Assembly (NCBI GenBank): GCA_016617855.1
Contig: JAECUM010006794.1
Span: forward strand, 62,001-126,000
Reading direction: 5' to 3'
DNA: 64,000 bases
Source of the DNA: Megalonaias nervosa
Taxonomy: Eukaryota > Mollusca > Bivalvia > Unionida > Unionidae
The notes under the pieces are model-generated. The model was not told where the DNA came from and did no database searches. It was given only the letters and a program-made list of their open reading frames with translations. Below are positions 10,390-22,608 of the stretch, piece by piece. A program made the translations under genes and the position numbers. How positions within the stretch are numbered: the first letter of the stretch is position 1; the number at the start of each line of letters is the position of its first letter.

Positions 10390-10656
10390 ATGTTCTTAGT
10401 TATATCGACGAAACAGAAGATATTTATCGTGATAGTCAATGATATTACTGAAATGATAACACATTTTAACCCTCCATTTTCATCCTCAGTTTTATCAGAT
10501 ATCAGATATGATGATATCTCAACTAAAGTAAATGATAAGTACAGAGAGTTTCTTGCCGATCCTGTCAATAAGCAATTTAGTGCTCCTTTCCATAAGGCGT
10601 CGGCCGAAAATGTCTTCACTACGGCAATTGAAATAATTACCAAAACGGTTTCATAA
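10390..10656 (+). CDS. Hypothetical 88-aa protein, overlapping the next start
   Basis: An intact frame whose TAA stop overlaps the next ATG as TAATG at 10,654-10,658. It begins with a hydrophobic stretch (IFIVIVNDI) and then becomes polar, with NDKYREFLADPVNKQF. It may be the C-terminal part of the preceding broken gene rather than a separate one. No family recognised. Confidence 0.35.
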   Translation: MFLVISTKQKIFIVIVNDITEMITHFNPPFSSSVLSDIRYDDISTKVNDKYREFLADPVNKQFSAPFHKASAENVFTTAIEIITKTVS

Positions 10657-11144
10657 TGACAAAGAGAGAAATAATCGACTTCAATCATATTTCATCAGGT
10701 CTCCAAGACAACGATAGAGACGAATTGATCAAATGCTACAAATATTATCATAAAAATCTTTACTGTTTCTGGCAAGCTAGAAACTTTTATAGTAAAATAA
10801 TAAGCGTGCTAAATTACATTCCTATGATACTAAAAACAACTGGAATTGTGTCAGCCGGCGGAACCGCAAATCCATTATTGTTGATAGTGTCAGGGGCAGG
10901 TATTGCATTATCAGCAATAAATAAAAAGCTCGAGCCAAAATACGAGAACAAAGATACTTCGTGTAAAATTGCAATAGCGACTTATAATAAAATTCTTAAT
11001 GAACTTCGAGCTTATCTCAGAGGTGAAAAGTGTATAATGTTTGATCTGATAGAGGTACTGGGAGTCAAAGACGATTTACTCGTAGATATGATATCGAACA
11101 GAGTTGAGAAATACGACAAACTATACTCTTTAAATTTGGTGTGA
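10656..11144 (+). CDS. Membrane protein with a Gly/Ala-rich hydrophobic hairpin (SLATT-like resemblance)
   Basis: This intact 162-aa frame has an N-terminal helix (KCYKYYHKNLYCFWQARNFY), then two hydrophobic stretches of about 20 residues split by a short turn (about residues 45-85, with GIVSAGGTANPLLLIVSGAG), then a charged C-terminal helical region. The topology of helix, two transmembrane segments and coiled tail recalls SLATT-domain proteins, a resemblance of layout only. The right block gene at 55,843-56,354 has a comparable hydrophobic double segment after a similar N-terminus. A virion-envelope or inner-membrane role is possible. It is one of the best preserved frames of the left block. 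Confidence 0.5.
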   Translation: MTKREIIDFNHISSGLQDNDRDELIKCYKYYHKNLYCFWQARNFYSKIISVLNYIPMILKTTGIVSAGGTANPLLLIVSGAGIALSAINKKLEPKYENKDTSCKIAIATYNKILNELRAYLRGEKCIMFDLIEVLGVKDDLLVDMISNRVEKYDKLYSLNLV

Positions 11145-11156
11145 ATTTCAAATATA

Positions 11157-11441
11157 ATGGAAGATAATACAGTGGAAGATACCACGTTAAAGATGAAGAG
11201 AATACTCTTCCAGGGTAAGTATATGACAATTGTGCTTAACAACGAGAAGTATAGCACATACTTCCAAAATAGAAACAATATAAAGTTATCTCTTGTTTGC
11301 AATGATTATTCGAAGTATTTTGATAAACTTGATATGATCACAAAAGAGCTCGTTAAAACTGTTGAAAATCTTTATAATCCAATATCTCAAAACAAATACA
11401 CAAATATTACAGTAGATAATGAGCTAAATATGTTACGTTAA
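11157..11441 (+). CDS. Hypothetical 94-aa protein of the left element
   Basis: An intact frame whose ATG lies in CAAATATAATGG, matching the recurring start context of these blocks, 12 bases after the previous stop. The product is polar with alternating Lys and Glu. No membrane segment, Cys motif or known domain. Part of the plus-strand cluster that begins with the fibre gene. Confidence 0.4.
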   Translation: MEDNTVEDTTLKMKRILFQGKYMTIVLNNEKYSTYFQNRNNIKLSLVCNDYSKYFDKLDMITKELVKTVENLYNPISQNKYTNITVDNELNMLR

Positions 11442-11475
11442 TAAGACAATAGTTTCTCATGGAAACTTTATCAAA

Positions 11476-11607
11476 ATGTTAGAACCTTATTCTCTTATCA
11501 GTGGTAAATTAAATATATACTTGTTATGTCATGACGATGAGAGTAATATTATTGCAAAAGCTGAAACGTTAAAATTATCTCGAGAAATCTCCAGCAATTT
11601 TGTGTGA
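11476..11607 (+). CDS. Short 43-aa frame at the right edge of the left element
   Basis: It runs from ATG at 11,476 to TGA at 11,605-11,607 (MLEPYSLISGKLNIYLLC...). It is short and may be the displaced end of the preceding gene. Its 3' end overlaps a direct repeat. No function proposed. Confidence 0.25.
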   Translation: MLEPYSLISGKLNIYLLCHDDESNIIAKAETLKLSREISSNFV

Positions 11608-11643
11608 ATTATCAGATAACAATCTCTAGCAATTTTGTGTGAA
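11586..11643 (+). repeat. 35-bp-period direct repeat at the edge of the left block
   Basis: A 23-base unit (AATCTCCAGCAATTTTGTG plus TGAA) at 11,586-11,608 recurs at 11,621-11,643 with one substitution. It is followed by ATATATAAGG and TTATATAAGG. Viral gene content stops here, so this may be a remnant of the element terminus or a promoter region. Confidence 0.5.
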
Positions 11644-11899
11644 ATATATAAGGAGTCTTATATAAGGGGTATTTCTGGATTAACCCCTATTTTGTTTGAC
11701 GACGGCGACGATTCGATGACATGTCCTCGACGAGTAGACGATTATGAAAAGACTCCGTTGCCTTAATGAAGTTGTTTTCGTAGTTGTTTAACCTGATTTG
11801 AGGGGGTCATGGAGGGGGGAAGAATCATGTTGTCATCAAGTTCAAAATAGAGTTTTGGGCCAGAACACCCCTTATAAAGATTACTCATAAACTTTCCTC

Positions 11900-12935
11900 C
11901 CTTTTTATAGTGAATGTGTTCTTGAGATTAATATCCCTGCTTGTTCGGTTACCATATCTATGACAAACAGCTCTTGAGAATGAAGTTGATTAGAATATTA
12001 TTCCTTTAACTGTTACCATTATTATTCACTCTTTTGATGAGGTCACTTTTGCTCCCATTATGGATCAGTTGAGAGGTATTAATCACAATAATCCTCTTTT
12101 TACTACTCATTCTATGTATTCTAATCATGGTAACAAATATCATTCACTCGCTGTCAAAGAAGACTATTAATGACACTGAAGCCACGCAAGTATCAGTTTG
12201 ATATGTTTAAAAAATGGCGTCCTTATGAGAAAATATAAACCACATGAGGGCTCCCGTTGTTGACGAGTGGTCAGTGAGCTATCAAATTGTTGTTCGTAAG
12301 ATATATCGAAAAGAAATTCTTAGTCTAGCCCAAGAAATTCCCTTGGCTAGTTACTTATGAGTCATTAAGACTTAGCACAAGATCGTGAATCATTTTTATT
12401 AACCGAAATGTGAAAGTGATGTTTCTAAATATTTGAAGGTCTTGTCAGATAGTAGGAAAACCCAATCAGAATGCATCTAAGGCAATCTGTTCTTGCATTT
12501 GACCAACGATTTAGCAGGTTAATGGTAGACTGTGTCGAAGACCAAGTCAGGCAACCAATATTTGTTAACCAAATGTGTCCACAAGATTTTCAGAGGCAAT
12601 TCATTTGAGAAAAATAAATGCTAAAACCGTAGTAACAGCTTTGATAAAACAAAATTAATAAAAAATAAAAACCCAACACTTTTGGCCTTCCCCATTCTGT
12701 CCAGTCTTATCAACGGTCAAAGCTTTTGACTGAAATTATCCAACAACTTGGTGTATGAATTAGGGATTCGATTGTCTAAATCTTCTGCCTATCGCCTTGA
12801 AATTTCAAGGATCTTTAGAAAGATTTCATCAAACTTTGAAGAACATGATTCGGTCTTATTGCTTTGATGCCGTTATTGGTACGGTCCCTCTCAGTTTCCG
12901 TCATAGAGAGGACCCCCTATTGCCGACAGATTAAT
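11900..12935 (+). mobile_element. Ty3/gypsy retrotransposon remnant (integrase region)
   Basis: In broken plus-strand frames I can read DEWSVSYQ near 12,265, a FRGNSFE motif near 12,590, KSSAYRLE near 12,780 and a LERFHQ-like stretch near 12,820. The same landmarks occur in the gypsy integrase remnant on the minus strand at 25.1-25.9 kb (DEWSVSN, SSAYSPERQ, LERFSQALKNMIRSYCF), so the two belong to one family. Many stops. No LTR can be attached with certainty. Confidence 0.55.
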
Positions 12936-14045
12936 GGATTTTATATGTTTGTGTTTAATGCCCATTACTTGTATTTGTGTGTAATGTAAAAAACTCAAAC
13001 GGAATTTTTGTACACAATTTAATAAATTTTGATTTAGTGTTTGTTGCACCACCCTCTTCTAGTGTTTCATAGCCTCTTTGCTTTAACCCAGGCTGGTTAA
13101 AAGAGCTTTACTTTAATCAGCGATCCTTGCCAGGGGTCAGTAGTGTCCGGTGTTTGCTATATACGTATTTGCTATATTGTACTGTTTTATTATCCAGGTG
13201 TATTTGTATGGACTGGCATATTGAAGAGACAAATTTCTGAGTTTTTCTTTATTTGATAAACACCTATCTAGGAAATAAAACTAATAATTTCAGGCATAGG
13301 GGCCAGAACTCCCCGTGGAGAAAGTAGGAGGGGTGTCAACCCTCCCCCTCCCTCGTGGTTATTTCCCTTGACTCTTGCCCTGTTCTCCTATCTATTTGTT
13401 TATGCATTATATAAGGGAGAAAGAAAAGATTTGAAATAAAAACAACAAAAAAAAACAAACAAACAAAAACAAACAGAAACAAAATAAATCGTATGAGTGT
13501 ATGTCGTGTGATTGGTTTACTATCTCGTAGGTATTCGTATTTGTAGTTGTTTCCCTCGTGTTTCTGTTTTTGTGACGTTCTTGAAGATTGACCACCCTTT
13601 AGGGGAGATCAGGTGTGACCAGTACTACCTCGCGTGAGCAAAGTAGCATTGAAATCACACCATCATGTGCTCATTAATTGGTTCGGCCGATACCCAGTCC
13701 CCTTGTATATTCTGTTTATGTACTTATCAGTGTTAGAGTTAAATGTTTCTACGAGATAGTGTGTTAATATATTAATTGTTTATAATTATCTATCTATCTA
13801 GTTATTTGTTGGACTGCCTCACATTGGGAAGAAGGAAAAATATGGGGGTAAAGGGTTCTGGAGGGATGTTCGGGAAGAGGCCAGGCCCTCGCACTGGCTG
13901 GAACCACCCCGAGTGTGTGGTAATCCAGGTCCCATCCACCATCCGTTCTGTCCTCCCCTCTCACCCCCTGGAGGTAACTAAGAGGTCCTCACCCCTATCT
14001 TACCTTGGGGAGAAAGCCATTATTTATTATGGATCTCTGTGCCAC
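12936..14045. other. Intergenic, no gene seen
   Basis: AT-rich sequence with an A/C-rich low-complexity run at about 13,431-13,482 and a GC-richer patch at about 13,840-14,030 that differs in composition from its surroundings. Open frames here look accidental. The GC-rich patch may belong to the LINE that follows, but I cannot show it. Confidence 0.4.
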
Positions 14046-14940
14046 TTAAAAGAGGTCTCGCCTTTTCGATTTCATTATTTCTTCGATATATGTAATCAAA
14101 TCATTATATATTTCCCTATCATTTTTTTCATGTGTGTATACAAAGTTACTTGCTTCTACATTACCATATTTCTTTATAATTTTTTCAATGATGTCTTCTC
14201 TGACTGTTTGTGTTTTGGGGCAGTGCAGGATTAAATGTTTTTTGGAATCAGTGCTCTGTCCACATAGATGACAAGGGTTCCGAGATGAATAATAAGTTTT
14301 ATAAATGACATCGTCCGCGTCATCCATACATCATGGAGACATAAAAACATCATATTTTGTTTGGAGGTAGATGGGATCTCTTCCCATCTCCTCCATATCC
14401 CTTTCCAATTGAGAGAAGGATTTTTTTATTTCTACATCTAACCTATTTGTTTTATTTAGATATTCAGTCAACATTAAATAAATTTTAAAATCTTATTGTT
14501 CCTGTCAAAATTCTTTTATAGCTCTAAATTTGTAATGATATCACTCACTCTTTTACACTTTAGTGATGGTTCTAAACATTTGACTAATTTGTCATTTTTG
14601 TAAATATTTTCATATTGTTTGCATAAGTACCCATAGAAGTATATGTATATTGCTTCCCATGGATACTGTATCGCATTTGTTAGTTTCCTTATTCTATTTA
14701 CAACATATGCAACTCTAAGGCCACCCTTGCTTTTTGATCTAAAATACATTTCTTTTGAAGATAGTGAATTCTCTGGTTCCAGATGAAGTGTATTATTTTG
14801 TCTTCCAGAGAAACTAGTTTGGACACATGAAGATCAATTGCCTGAGTTACATAGTTAATTTGACTGCAAATATAAGTCTTTGCGACGTATGTACGTTCTG
14901 TTAGGTTAAGAGGAACGTACGACCATGCCTTAATACCGGA
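14046..14940 (-). mobile_element. LINE (non-LTR retrotransposon) ORF2 C-terminal fragment
   Basis: Minus-strand frames show the conserved region after the reverse transcriptase. Near 14,900 there is WSYVPLNLTERTYVAKTYI (the xxLSLxxRxxVxKxxIxxxxxY block), then LEDKIIHFIWN, then SKGGLRVAYV near 14,700 (the Gly-Gly-Leu block). A terminal zinc-knuckle-like motif CHLCGQSTDSKKHLILHC lies near 14,240-14,290. That order is typical of LINE ORF2 C-termini. The reverse transcriptase catalytic part is not in the window. At least two frame changes. Confidence 0.6.
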
Positions 14941-15149
14941 AAAGATTGTGATGAAGGTGTTCAGTTATGGTGTTTGCTGTTATTGAATCAGTTCAAGAAT
15001 CATTAGGTTTCGGTCTTTTTTAACTAGTGTTTGGACATACTGTCCGTGAACCATTGAAGTTACTAAAAGAGAAATTTCTTTCAACCAAAGATTCAGAAAT
15101 TAATATTCTAGACTATATCTCTGATTTTGAATGTAAGTTAACTTTATCA

Positions 15150-16135
15150 ACGGTCATTATATATGCGTCTTTTTGAAAAAGAAACATGGATATAAAAAAA
15201 CAGGCGATGAGCCAAAGTGCGCGGATCTAACACCCTCTTGTACTCCATCAAGTCGTTCCCACGCCATTTCCGTGGAGGTGAAATTGCTGGCATCGCAAAG
15301 AACTCCATACTCCAACGTCGTGTCCACACTGGTCAGTTGATTGTTTCTGCCTCTACTGGCCTCCTCCTATTCAAAACAATCTGATCGAATCTCTCTTTGT
15401 GGTGCAGTTTCCTAATCTACTGATGAATGAAAATTCCAAACGTGGCAACTAGATTATTCTTGGAGACTTAAACTTTCACTATTACTGTCCTCAATGCCCA
15501 TACACATCAAAACTCCTAGATTCTATTCCCATTTATAACCTCAGTCAGTCAGCCAACGCACCGATATAGTCGCATTTTAGGCTGGATTCTACAAAGACCT
15601 GATAATAATATTCTATATTTGTGTCCCACGAACTTGCATCGAATCACCTCTGCATCATATGCTATCTCAACTTATCAGTTCCTAACCCTCTATCTCTGTT
15701 TGCGTCTAATAGAAATCTTTGTATGATTAATATATAACACAACTAATGCACGACATCGAAACAAATCTAAGAACCTCGTTACCTCCTACAGCAGTACAAC
15801 TTGATAAATGCTTGCGTTTAGTGTTTGACAAACATGCCGTAGCAATTAAGTGCAGAGTATCAATTCAAATGCGTTCTCCGTGGTATAGTAATGTCAGGGA
15901 CCAGCTTCGCACGTCCAAAAGAAATGAGTGGATTTGGCTTACCACCAGAGTCATGATTAATGAACAGATCTGTGAAGCTACTAAGAATAATATCACATAC
16001 GTTCTTTCAAAAAAAGCAGCCTACTACAGTACTAAGATCACTTCTATCTGGTTCATTTCAGTATTTCCTTTGCAAAAATCTATGGTATACGTGATGTTTA
16101 GTACGCTTCTGTGCTAAATTGTAAGTAAACAAACG
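15150..16135 (+). mobile_element. LINE ORF2 N-terminal fragment (AP-endonuclease region)
   Basis: Plus-strand frames carry the endonuclease/exonuclease/phosphatase landmark IILGDLNFHYY near 15,455, then LLDSIPIYNLSQSV near 15,520, then a 123-codon open piece (15,746-16,117) with SPWYSNVRDQLRTSKRNEW, the usual APWYTxELRxxKRxRRxxE-type block between endonuclease and reverse transcriptase. Opposite in orientation to the LINE C-terminal fragment just before it, so they are not one insertion in its original form. Several stops. Confidence 0.6.
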
Positions 16136-16434
16136 TGAACGTACCTACGAATTTGGTAGAAAATCCCACTGGAATGACATGGGTTCAGGGCAGTTTCCTG
16201 TTTCATAAGTCACATGACGGTCTGTATAGAAGGAAGAAGTAAACAATTATTCATTTCAATCTTAATATCAGCCTTTTTGCTGTGCTCAGTTATAATTTGA
16301 GAGGAATATTTTATATAAAAAGTATTCATTGGAATTACATAGTGCTCAGTCATATTTTGGACAAAAAACACTACGTTGGAATTATTAAGGATCATTCAAA
16401 GATATTCTGCATTATAGCATTGCGATAAATCAAG

Positions 16435-16712
16435 ACTGTTAGCACCACATCGGCACGTTGAAGACCATTGACACATCTACATATTCAAAAATGGATTATG
16501 AACTCCACTGAAATTCATTCGAAGCATTCTAAACTTTTGGACTTTTGATGAACTTTCGGGATTATTTTGGGATTTAATTTACATTATTGAAACGTCCTCT
16601 TAAATTTTCATATTTTAACTTGAAAATTTAATCATGTGTTGAAGATTGCGAAACTTGTTGGGTTTACTTCTTTTTGTTACTTGGAGACCATAGAGTCGTA
16701 GCACAAATTCTT
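16435..16712 (+). repeat. Gypsy LTR-family fragment (3' part)
   Basis: It shares the 3' LTR signature of the family in this window: GAAAATTTAATCATGTGTTG, then AACTTGTTGGGTTTACTTC, then TTTTGTTACTT and a GACCATAGAGTCGTA end. The same string of words ends the complete LTR at 19,201-20,048. The 5' part is missing. Confidence 0.5.
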
Positions 16713-18225
16713 TGTTATCCAAGAGAAAATCATAGTTGCGTGCATGTTTCTAAATCAGCCCAGACAAGAAAATTAATGTATTTAGATTTAAGAATAAGTT
16801 TATTCAAACTGAATTTTTGGTAGACAAATCGTTGCTTTTTTTTAAGTTCCTCATCTAACTGATTGATGTTAATTGATGGTAGTTGTCGTGTAATTATCAT
16901 TGTCTGTGAACATTAATCATTTCATAAAGACCATAAGACAAAACACGGTATGCATTGTTGCTCAATTGACTTCTTTCAAATTATCATCTCATCCACTAGT
17001 ACTTCGTAACGGTCATGCTATTGCATATTTCAACAGTTATACTTATTTAAGTCATATTTTAAAATGCAGTCTTTGAGGTCAGACATTGCAAACTTTTGTG
17101 TACCTGTACAAACATTGGTTTACGTAAATTTAGAAATTGTTCATGAAGGTCAAAATTAAATTATTCAGATCTCATAGCTGCATTTATAGGTTACTGCATT
17201 TGTATGGGAAAATATGAACGAGTTTTTCCAATGCAAATACTGCACGACCTTTTTATTATATGCTCATTTTCTTATACTACCTAAGGCTTAAGTATATTAA
17301 CAAAAATACACTACAAGAAACAAAGTAACTGAATCTTTGCCGTATTCTAAACTAAATACACATGCGCAGATTCATCATTACACAACAACATTATTAATAC
17401 GCAAGTAACTCCGCCCAGATAAATTTGAACCTGGTCGCGCTAGACATAAGTTTCGAAAGAAAATGGCGTTTTGGTGTACTTAAAATTGAAATTTGGAGTC
17501 ATATTGTGAATGAATGCGCATTGCAACAACTTTTCCATTTGATCTGGAATGAATAGACTTTGGTATTTTTTTCGATTCTACGAAATTTCGTGATTATGGA
17601 CTGGATTTATCTGTGACAATTCCGAAACAAATTTAGTCAATCAAAACGTACAGGGAATACTACATGAGTGTACATGATTTGTTTACAAAGTAGTTCCTAA
17701 TACACTATTGGGCACGCGTGTCGTGTACGTGAGTTCAATATGAAATGAGCCTTAGTGCAATATCGTAAAATATTGCACGATTCTGACAATGTAAAGCTAA
17801 CGTAGAAAAAATGAGCATATAATAAAATTTATTACGCACCTCTGTAGGCAAGCTTTAGTGAACGTCTGAAAAGAAAATTAGCTATTTGCTAAACAAGTCT
17901 TCGCTTGCTATTAAGCCTTCAAAAATGAAGTAATAATTCTACCATGTTTACTAATGATGGTGTATTTAGTTTTAAAGAATTAATGAGTAAGTATGTTTTT
18001 AATAATGACAAGACTATCTAATAACAGGATATTTCTGTGGAAATATGATATTAGTTTTAGTTCTTGCATTACAGATAAATAGAACACTTAACTCTTTAAA
18101 TGTTTAACATATTTTTGTTTTTAATAATGACAGACACATTCTGCAACTGTATGTATATAGATCTTGTACATGAGACACCTTTGATCTCTTATGGTTAAAT
18201 ATATTTATATTTTAAGTTAGATGCA
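16713..18225 (+). repeat. Dispersed non-coding repeat, copy A (with a nested insert)
   Basis: Long stretches match 28,365-29,235 in the same orientation. Examples are CCAAGAGAAAATCAT, TACTTCGTAACGGTCATG, TTCATGAAGGTCAAAATTAA and TCTTATGGTTAAA. The match is broken in this copy by roughly 660 bases that contain a TIR element (17,251-17,826). It has no protein motif. It is an unnamed interspersed repeat or a segmental duplication. Confidence 0.65.
17251..17826. mobile_element. MITE-like element with 20-bp terminal inverted repeats
   Basis: TTTTATTATATGCTCATTTT at 17,251-17,270 is exactly inverted at 17,807-17,826, giving a non-coding element of 576 bp. It sits inside repeat copy A, and the corresponding place in copy B (near 28,815) lacks it. 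No transposase frame is present. The target-site duplication is not clear because the ends are AT-rich, so the superfamily is not assigned. Confidence 0.65.
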
Positions 18226-18244
18226 TGAACCACGTTTCTATAAT

Positions 18245-18914
18245 CCTACACTAAGCACCATAAAGGAGCAAAACCAAAATGTTTTGCAAAATTCAGCAAA
18301 CATTTTATTGTCCTAAAAAACAAACTTAAAAATTTTAAAAGGAAATTACATTATTGTCAATTAATTCCAATATAGTCCTAAATGTTCTATCACAAGTCCA
18401 AAGGTATAGAATATTCTGAATGAATTCGAATAGTCCTTAATATACTGATGTACCAACAGTCGTGAATGAGTTGATCTACCAATAGTCTTGATGTGCCACA
18501 ATTATTTAATCCAGATAGTCTTTGAACGAGCCTCAATAATCCCAATGTAGTGTTTTTAGTCCAAAAAGCCAATGAGCACTTTGTAATTTCAACAGATAAT
18601 TTAAACAAATAATTCCTCTGAAATTATACTGAACACTTCTAAAAGCGATTCATTCCACAGACTTATATTAAACTGGGAATTAATGATATTGTTAGCCACA
18701 TCCTTAAATACTTTTTGTACTTGACCTAAGACACAATAAAATGCTCAGAATGAGCACAAGTTCGCTTCTAGGTCATCTTACATTTCTAAACAACGTTGTT
18801 CCTTGAAAGCAAATTGAAGTAAACAGCTTTTAAAAAATGACAAAAGTTACACAGGCCCTAATTACTAGGTCCTTAATCACGGACGATGGTCGAGTACAAA
18901 ACATAAATTAATAT
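18245..18914 (-). repeat. Gypsy LTR-family copy, decayed, minus strand
   Basis: It contains inverted versions of LTR words shared with other copies: GTCCTAAATGTTCTATCACA near 18,375 and GATGTACCAACAGTCGTGAA near 18,445, matching 21,880 and 27,120-27,160. The ends are not identifiable. A plus-strand LTR start (TGTTATGTATATTTGATTT at 18,915) follows at once. Confidence 0.45.
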
Positions 18915-19200
18915 TGTTATGTATATTTGATTTGCATGGTTTGTTATCTTTTATTTTATTATATGCTGTTTCTAACTTAACAAAATCAGTGACAATTTTG
19001 TAAACAACTTTTTTTCTGAGTGAGGATCATTATGTTAAGCTGAGCCAAAAAGACATTATATTTTTATCGCTAGACTAAGTGATGACGGTTTTATTGTGAT
19101 GGACTTTCTAATTATAAGTAAGATCCTTCTAGAACAATGTACTTTGACGTCTTAGTTTAAAATATAAATCTTGTTTATCTGAAAACTAGTAATTCATGCT

Positions 19201-20048
19201 TGTTATGTATATGTAATTAAATTGCTTGTGTGTTAGTTTTATTATTATTTTTTATTTTATTTTTGTTTCATTACATTTTATTGTAATGATTATTGCAGGG
19301 ATTCAAAATTCTTTTTCAGTAATTCTGTTTATTTAAGACGTAAAACGTATTACATTAGTAATATTTTTAGTTTACCTTGGTCCGCGGTAGTGTAATCGCT
19401 ACGCGAATACGGTTGGCTGTTTTCAAGGTCCTTTTCGACCTACGTGTTAATCTGGATAAACAATGTTTTATTTTTATATTTGTTTTAGAGTGATAGTCTA
19501 GTTTTTAGATAGAGCTACGTGCAAATTGGCAAATATCTTATTACGTATTTCAAGTGTTATTAGATCACGTAGTCTGTCTCGCGAGAACGGGATGATAATT
19601 CGGGTGAATATATATCCTTTTTGAGCGCTCTTCAGTCAGTTGTATTCCTGATACCTAGAAGGCCGGATAGGTTACCAGATTGTTTTGAAATTCATTGGTG
19701 TTTGGAATTTAAATAATTTATTCTCTAGAAAACCAGACGACTGTACTGTTTTATAAATTCTGGGAGAAAAATTCAGTAGAAATTTATTCTGGAATTATTC
19801 GGAGACATAAACTGTGATTCAATTTTGGTACGTCGTCGAGATTCGAAACTGGATTCTAATAGAACTATTTAGTGATAGGACTTGTATTTTTCATTCTTAG
19901 GATTAAATTTTGGATTATATTCACAAACCGTAAGTCCTATTTTCCAATTTTTACATTGTTTTCTCGGGAAATAAATTATTTAAAATATACAAAGCTTGTT
20001 GACTTCACTCTTTTCTTCTGTTACATTTGTACGAGCCTACACGTAACA
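19201..20048 (+). mobile_element. Complete solo LTR (Ty3/gypsy type), 848 bp, TSD tgct
   Basis: It starts TGTTATGTATATG and ends CACGTAACA. The flanks carry the same 4 bases, tgct, at 19,197-19,200 and 20,049-20,052, the mark of an integrase-mediated insertion. The 3' region has the family words GGGAAATAAATTATTT, AAGCTTGTTGACTTCACTC and TTTCTTCTGTTAC. No internal sequence, so it is a recombined solo LTR. Confidence 0.8.
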
Positions 20049-20249
20049 TGCTTTAAGATCTTAGCAAAATCAGTTGTATTATTGTTGTGTCCAGAAATTC
20101 ATTTGGGCTGGAATTTTATTTATTCAATGTATTTAATTCAAGTGATTCTTCTCTGGAAATACAAAGTGCTCTTCAAAAATAACATTCTTGAAAATAGAGA
20201 CTTAAATTTATAGTGAAATTTCAAATAAGGATTTAATTCTAGGATTGTA

Positions 20250-20545
20250 TTATTGAGATCTAACGAAAGACTGCTGGCATATCGCCATTATACGGATCAC
20301 CACAGGAACGTTGGATTTAATTTGGATTTCCACTAAAGCTTATTCAAAACTTCAATTATTAGGACTTTTCTCTGTCATTCTATAATTATTTGGGATTTAA
20401 TATGTAATACCTAAAGTTCTGTTTGAACAGTTTCACTTTGTATTCTATGGAAATAGGTTTTTTGATGAATTTGAAGAAAGTTGTTGCTTCTCACTCTTTT
20501 CTATTACTTATTTTAAGACCATGGAGTAGTAATAATATATGTGGG
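20250..20545 (+). repeat. Gypsy LTR-family fragment (3' part)
   Basis: It carries TTGTTGCTTCTCACTCTTTT, CTATTACTTATTTTAAGACC and a terminal GAGTAGTAATA, as in the other copies. The 5' part is missing. Confidence 0.5.
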
Positions 20546-21011
20546 AAAAGGGAAGAGTGGACTTTCTACACCGGTTACATCTGAAAGCAGGTTAAACTCA
20601 AACTTTGTTAAAGACAAATGTATTTAAAATTATCCGAATAGCAATAGCAATAGCATTAGCAATAGCATTAACATTATTATTAGTAGCAGTATCATTATTA
20701 TTTCACACGTATTATTATCTGTAATAGTAGTGTGCTACCAAGATACATGTATTTAGATTAGCTATATAGTAAAAAGAAAATTAAGAAAATTTTATGCAAT
20801 AAGTTCCACACAAGGATACTGCATCCTCACTAGGGTAGTTTAACTTGACAATGACAAGAGGTGATATCTTCTCTCCTTTAGAGAAATAAATGTTCTGAAT
20901 TTCTCAGTACCAGAATTTGATTGTCATTTAATGGCTTATAAAATCAATCTGATAAGTTATGTACGCTCCATCAAATCAAGAAAACTATAACTGTGAACAT
21001 GCAATCACTTA

Positions 21012-21082
<71 letters not shown>

Positions 21083-21734
21083 CATACTTTATCTCGTTAT
21101 CAGTAGAAACGGCTCCTAAATAAAATTACTAATTGACAGCTTAATCTTATTAGGGCAGTTGGTATAATTAGAAATGACAACAGTGTTCACACTTGACACA
21201 ATCGATAAATTCAGCAGCTGCATAAATTCACCGAGATCAAAAGACAGTCGGCTTTTGTTTGTGACATTTGATGATTATGGAATGGAACGAAGCTTTCTGG
21301 GGTTATTGTTAGTGGCATTTAAAGGTTAACATTATTGCAGGCTATAATAACATTTAACAGATTCTATTATCTCCAGTAAGTATTAAAAACGCCTTTCTTT
21401 CGAAGCTGACTTGTTAACATCCTTGAGTTTCACTGGATTACAATAAATACAATCGAGATATGAAACGTTTAAACATCTATTCACGTAATATACCTTTATA
21501 TATTCTATGTCTCGCTTATCAAACGAAAAGATGTTTAATCTGCGTACTTGGAGCAGTCACCGCTGATATGTTCCAGAGAACGCGAAGGCATGGCGAACCA
21601 CTGCTTGGTTATGAATGCGTGGACGATGATCGCCGAAGACAGGTGACCGCTGATGACATGATATTTACATAGGAAATTTACCGGGAGAAAATTAGAATGG
21701 CCGTTATGACAAGGTGACCGATGAACTAAGATGA
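20546..21734. other. Intergenic with a (CT)n microsatellite
   Basis: It holds short AGCAAT/ATTATT-rich sequence near 20,640-20,710 and a pure (TC)n tract at 21,016-21,079. No gene seen. The short frames near 21,460-21,770 have no recognisable motif. Confidence 0.45.
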
Positions 21735-22602
21735 TCGTTAGGACAGATTTTGCTGTAACAGAAAAGAACAAAAACCAACAAGTTTTGAAAACTTCAACAA
21801 ATAATTTATTTCCCTAGATAGAAAGTCAAAATTTGAAAACAACTTTGAATAATCTGAATTAAATCTCAAATAGTCCTAAACGTTCTATCACAAGACCAAA
21901 TTATGAAGTTCTGAGTTCCATTGGTATTTCAAATAACTTCCGATATTGAATTATTGATGTGCCTGTAACCACTAATATGCTAATATGCCAGTGGCCTGGA
22001 GTGTGATGATGTGCTAACACTCTTTTGAATTTTTCACAATACTATAATCCAAAATATTTTTTTTTTCTGAATTCACTATAATCCCAAAACATTGTTCCAA
22101 TCCAAGAATAATATTTATGAGTACTTTGCGTTTCCAGCGATTTATAATCTGAATAAATAAACTCACCCAAACGAAAACCACAACAATAATATTGATTCTG
22201 CTTCATATATCAAGGCACGCATTAGTAATTTATCAAGTAAATAAAATTATGTAAAAGTTTAAGACACAATAATAGAGTCAGGATAAAAGCCAGGATTTTT
22301 CATAAAACATTCAAAGTTGTCAAGAAGTTAAGGAATTTCTAAGTGGAAATCTGATGTGCTAGACCCAGATCCAAACAAACATGTTTACCTCGATTGATAA
22401 TAATCTCAATATTCAATTCACATGCATAAAGAAATATTGGCTATCTATTGCGTTCCTTATAAAACAAATGTCACCGCCATGGTCAGGTATACTATCAACA
22501 TGAATATGGACAAGGTCAAGTAAAAACTACAGATTCACATAACATACAATCATTAATAAAAGCCAACACATAATGCAAATTAAATATTAAAAGTACCTAA
22601 CA
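21735..22602 (-). repeat. Gypsy LTR-family copy, nearly complete, minus strand
   Basis: Inverted 3' words open it (GTAACAGAAAAGAAC, then CCAACAAGTTTTGAAAAC, then AATAATTTATTTCCCTAGA) and it ends in GTACCTAACA at 22,602, the inverse of the LTR start TGTTA. About 868 bp. A clean target duplication is not visible. It abuts a plus-strand copy that starts at 22,609, giving a head-to-head pair. Confidence 0.55.
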
Positions 22603-22608
22603 ATATAG

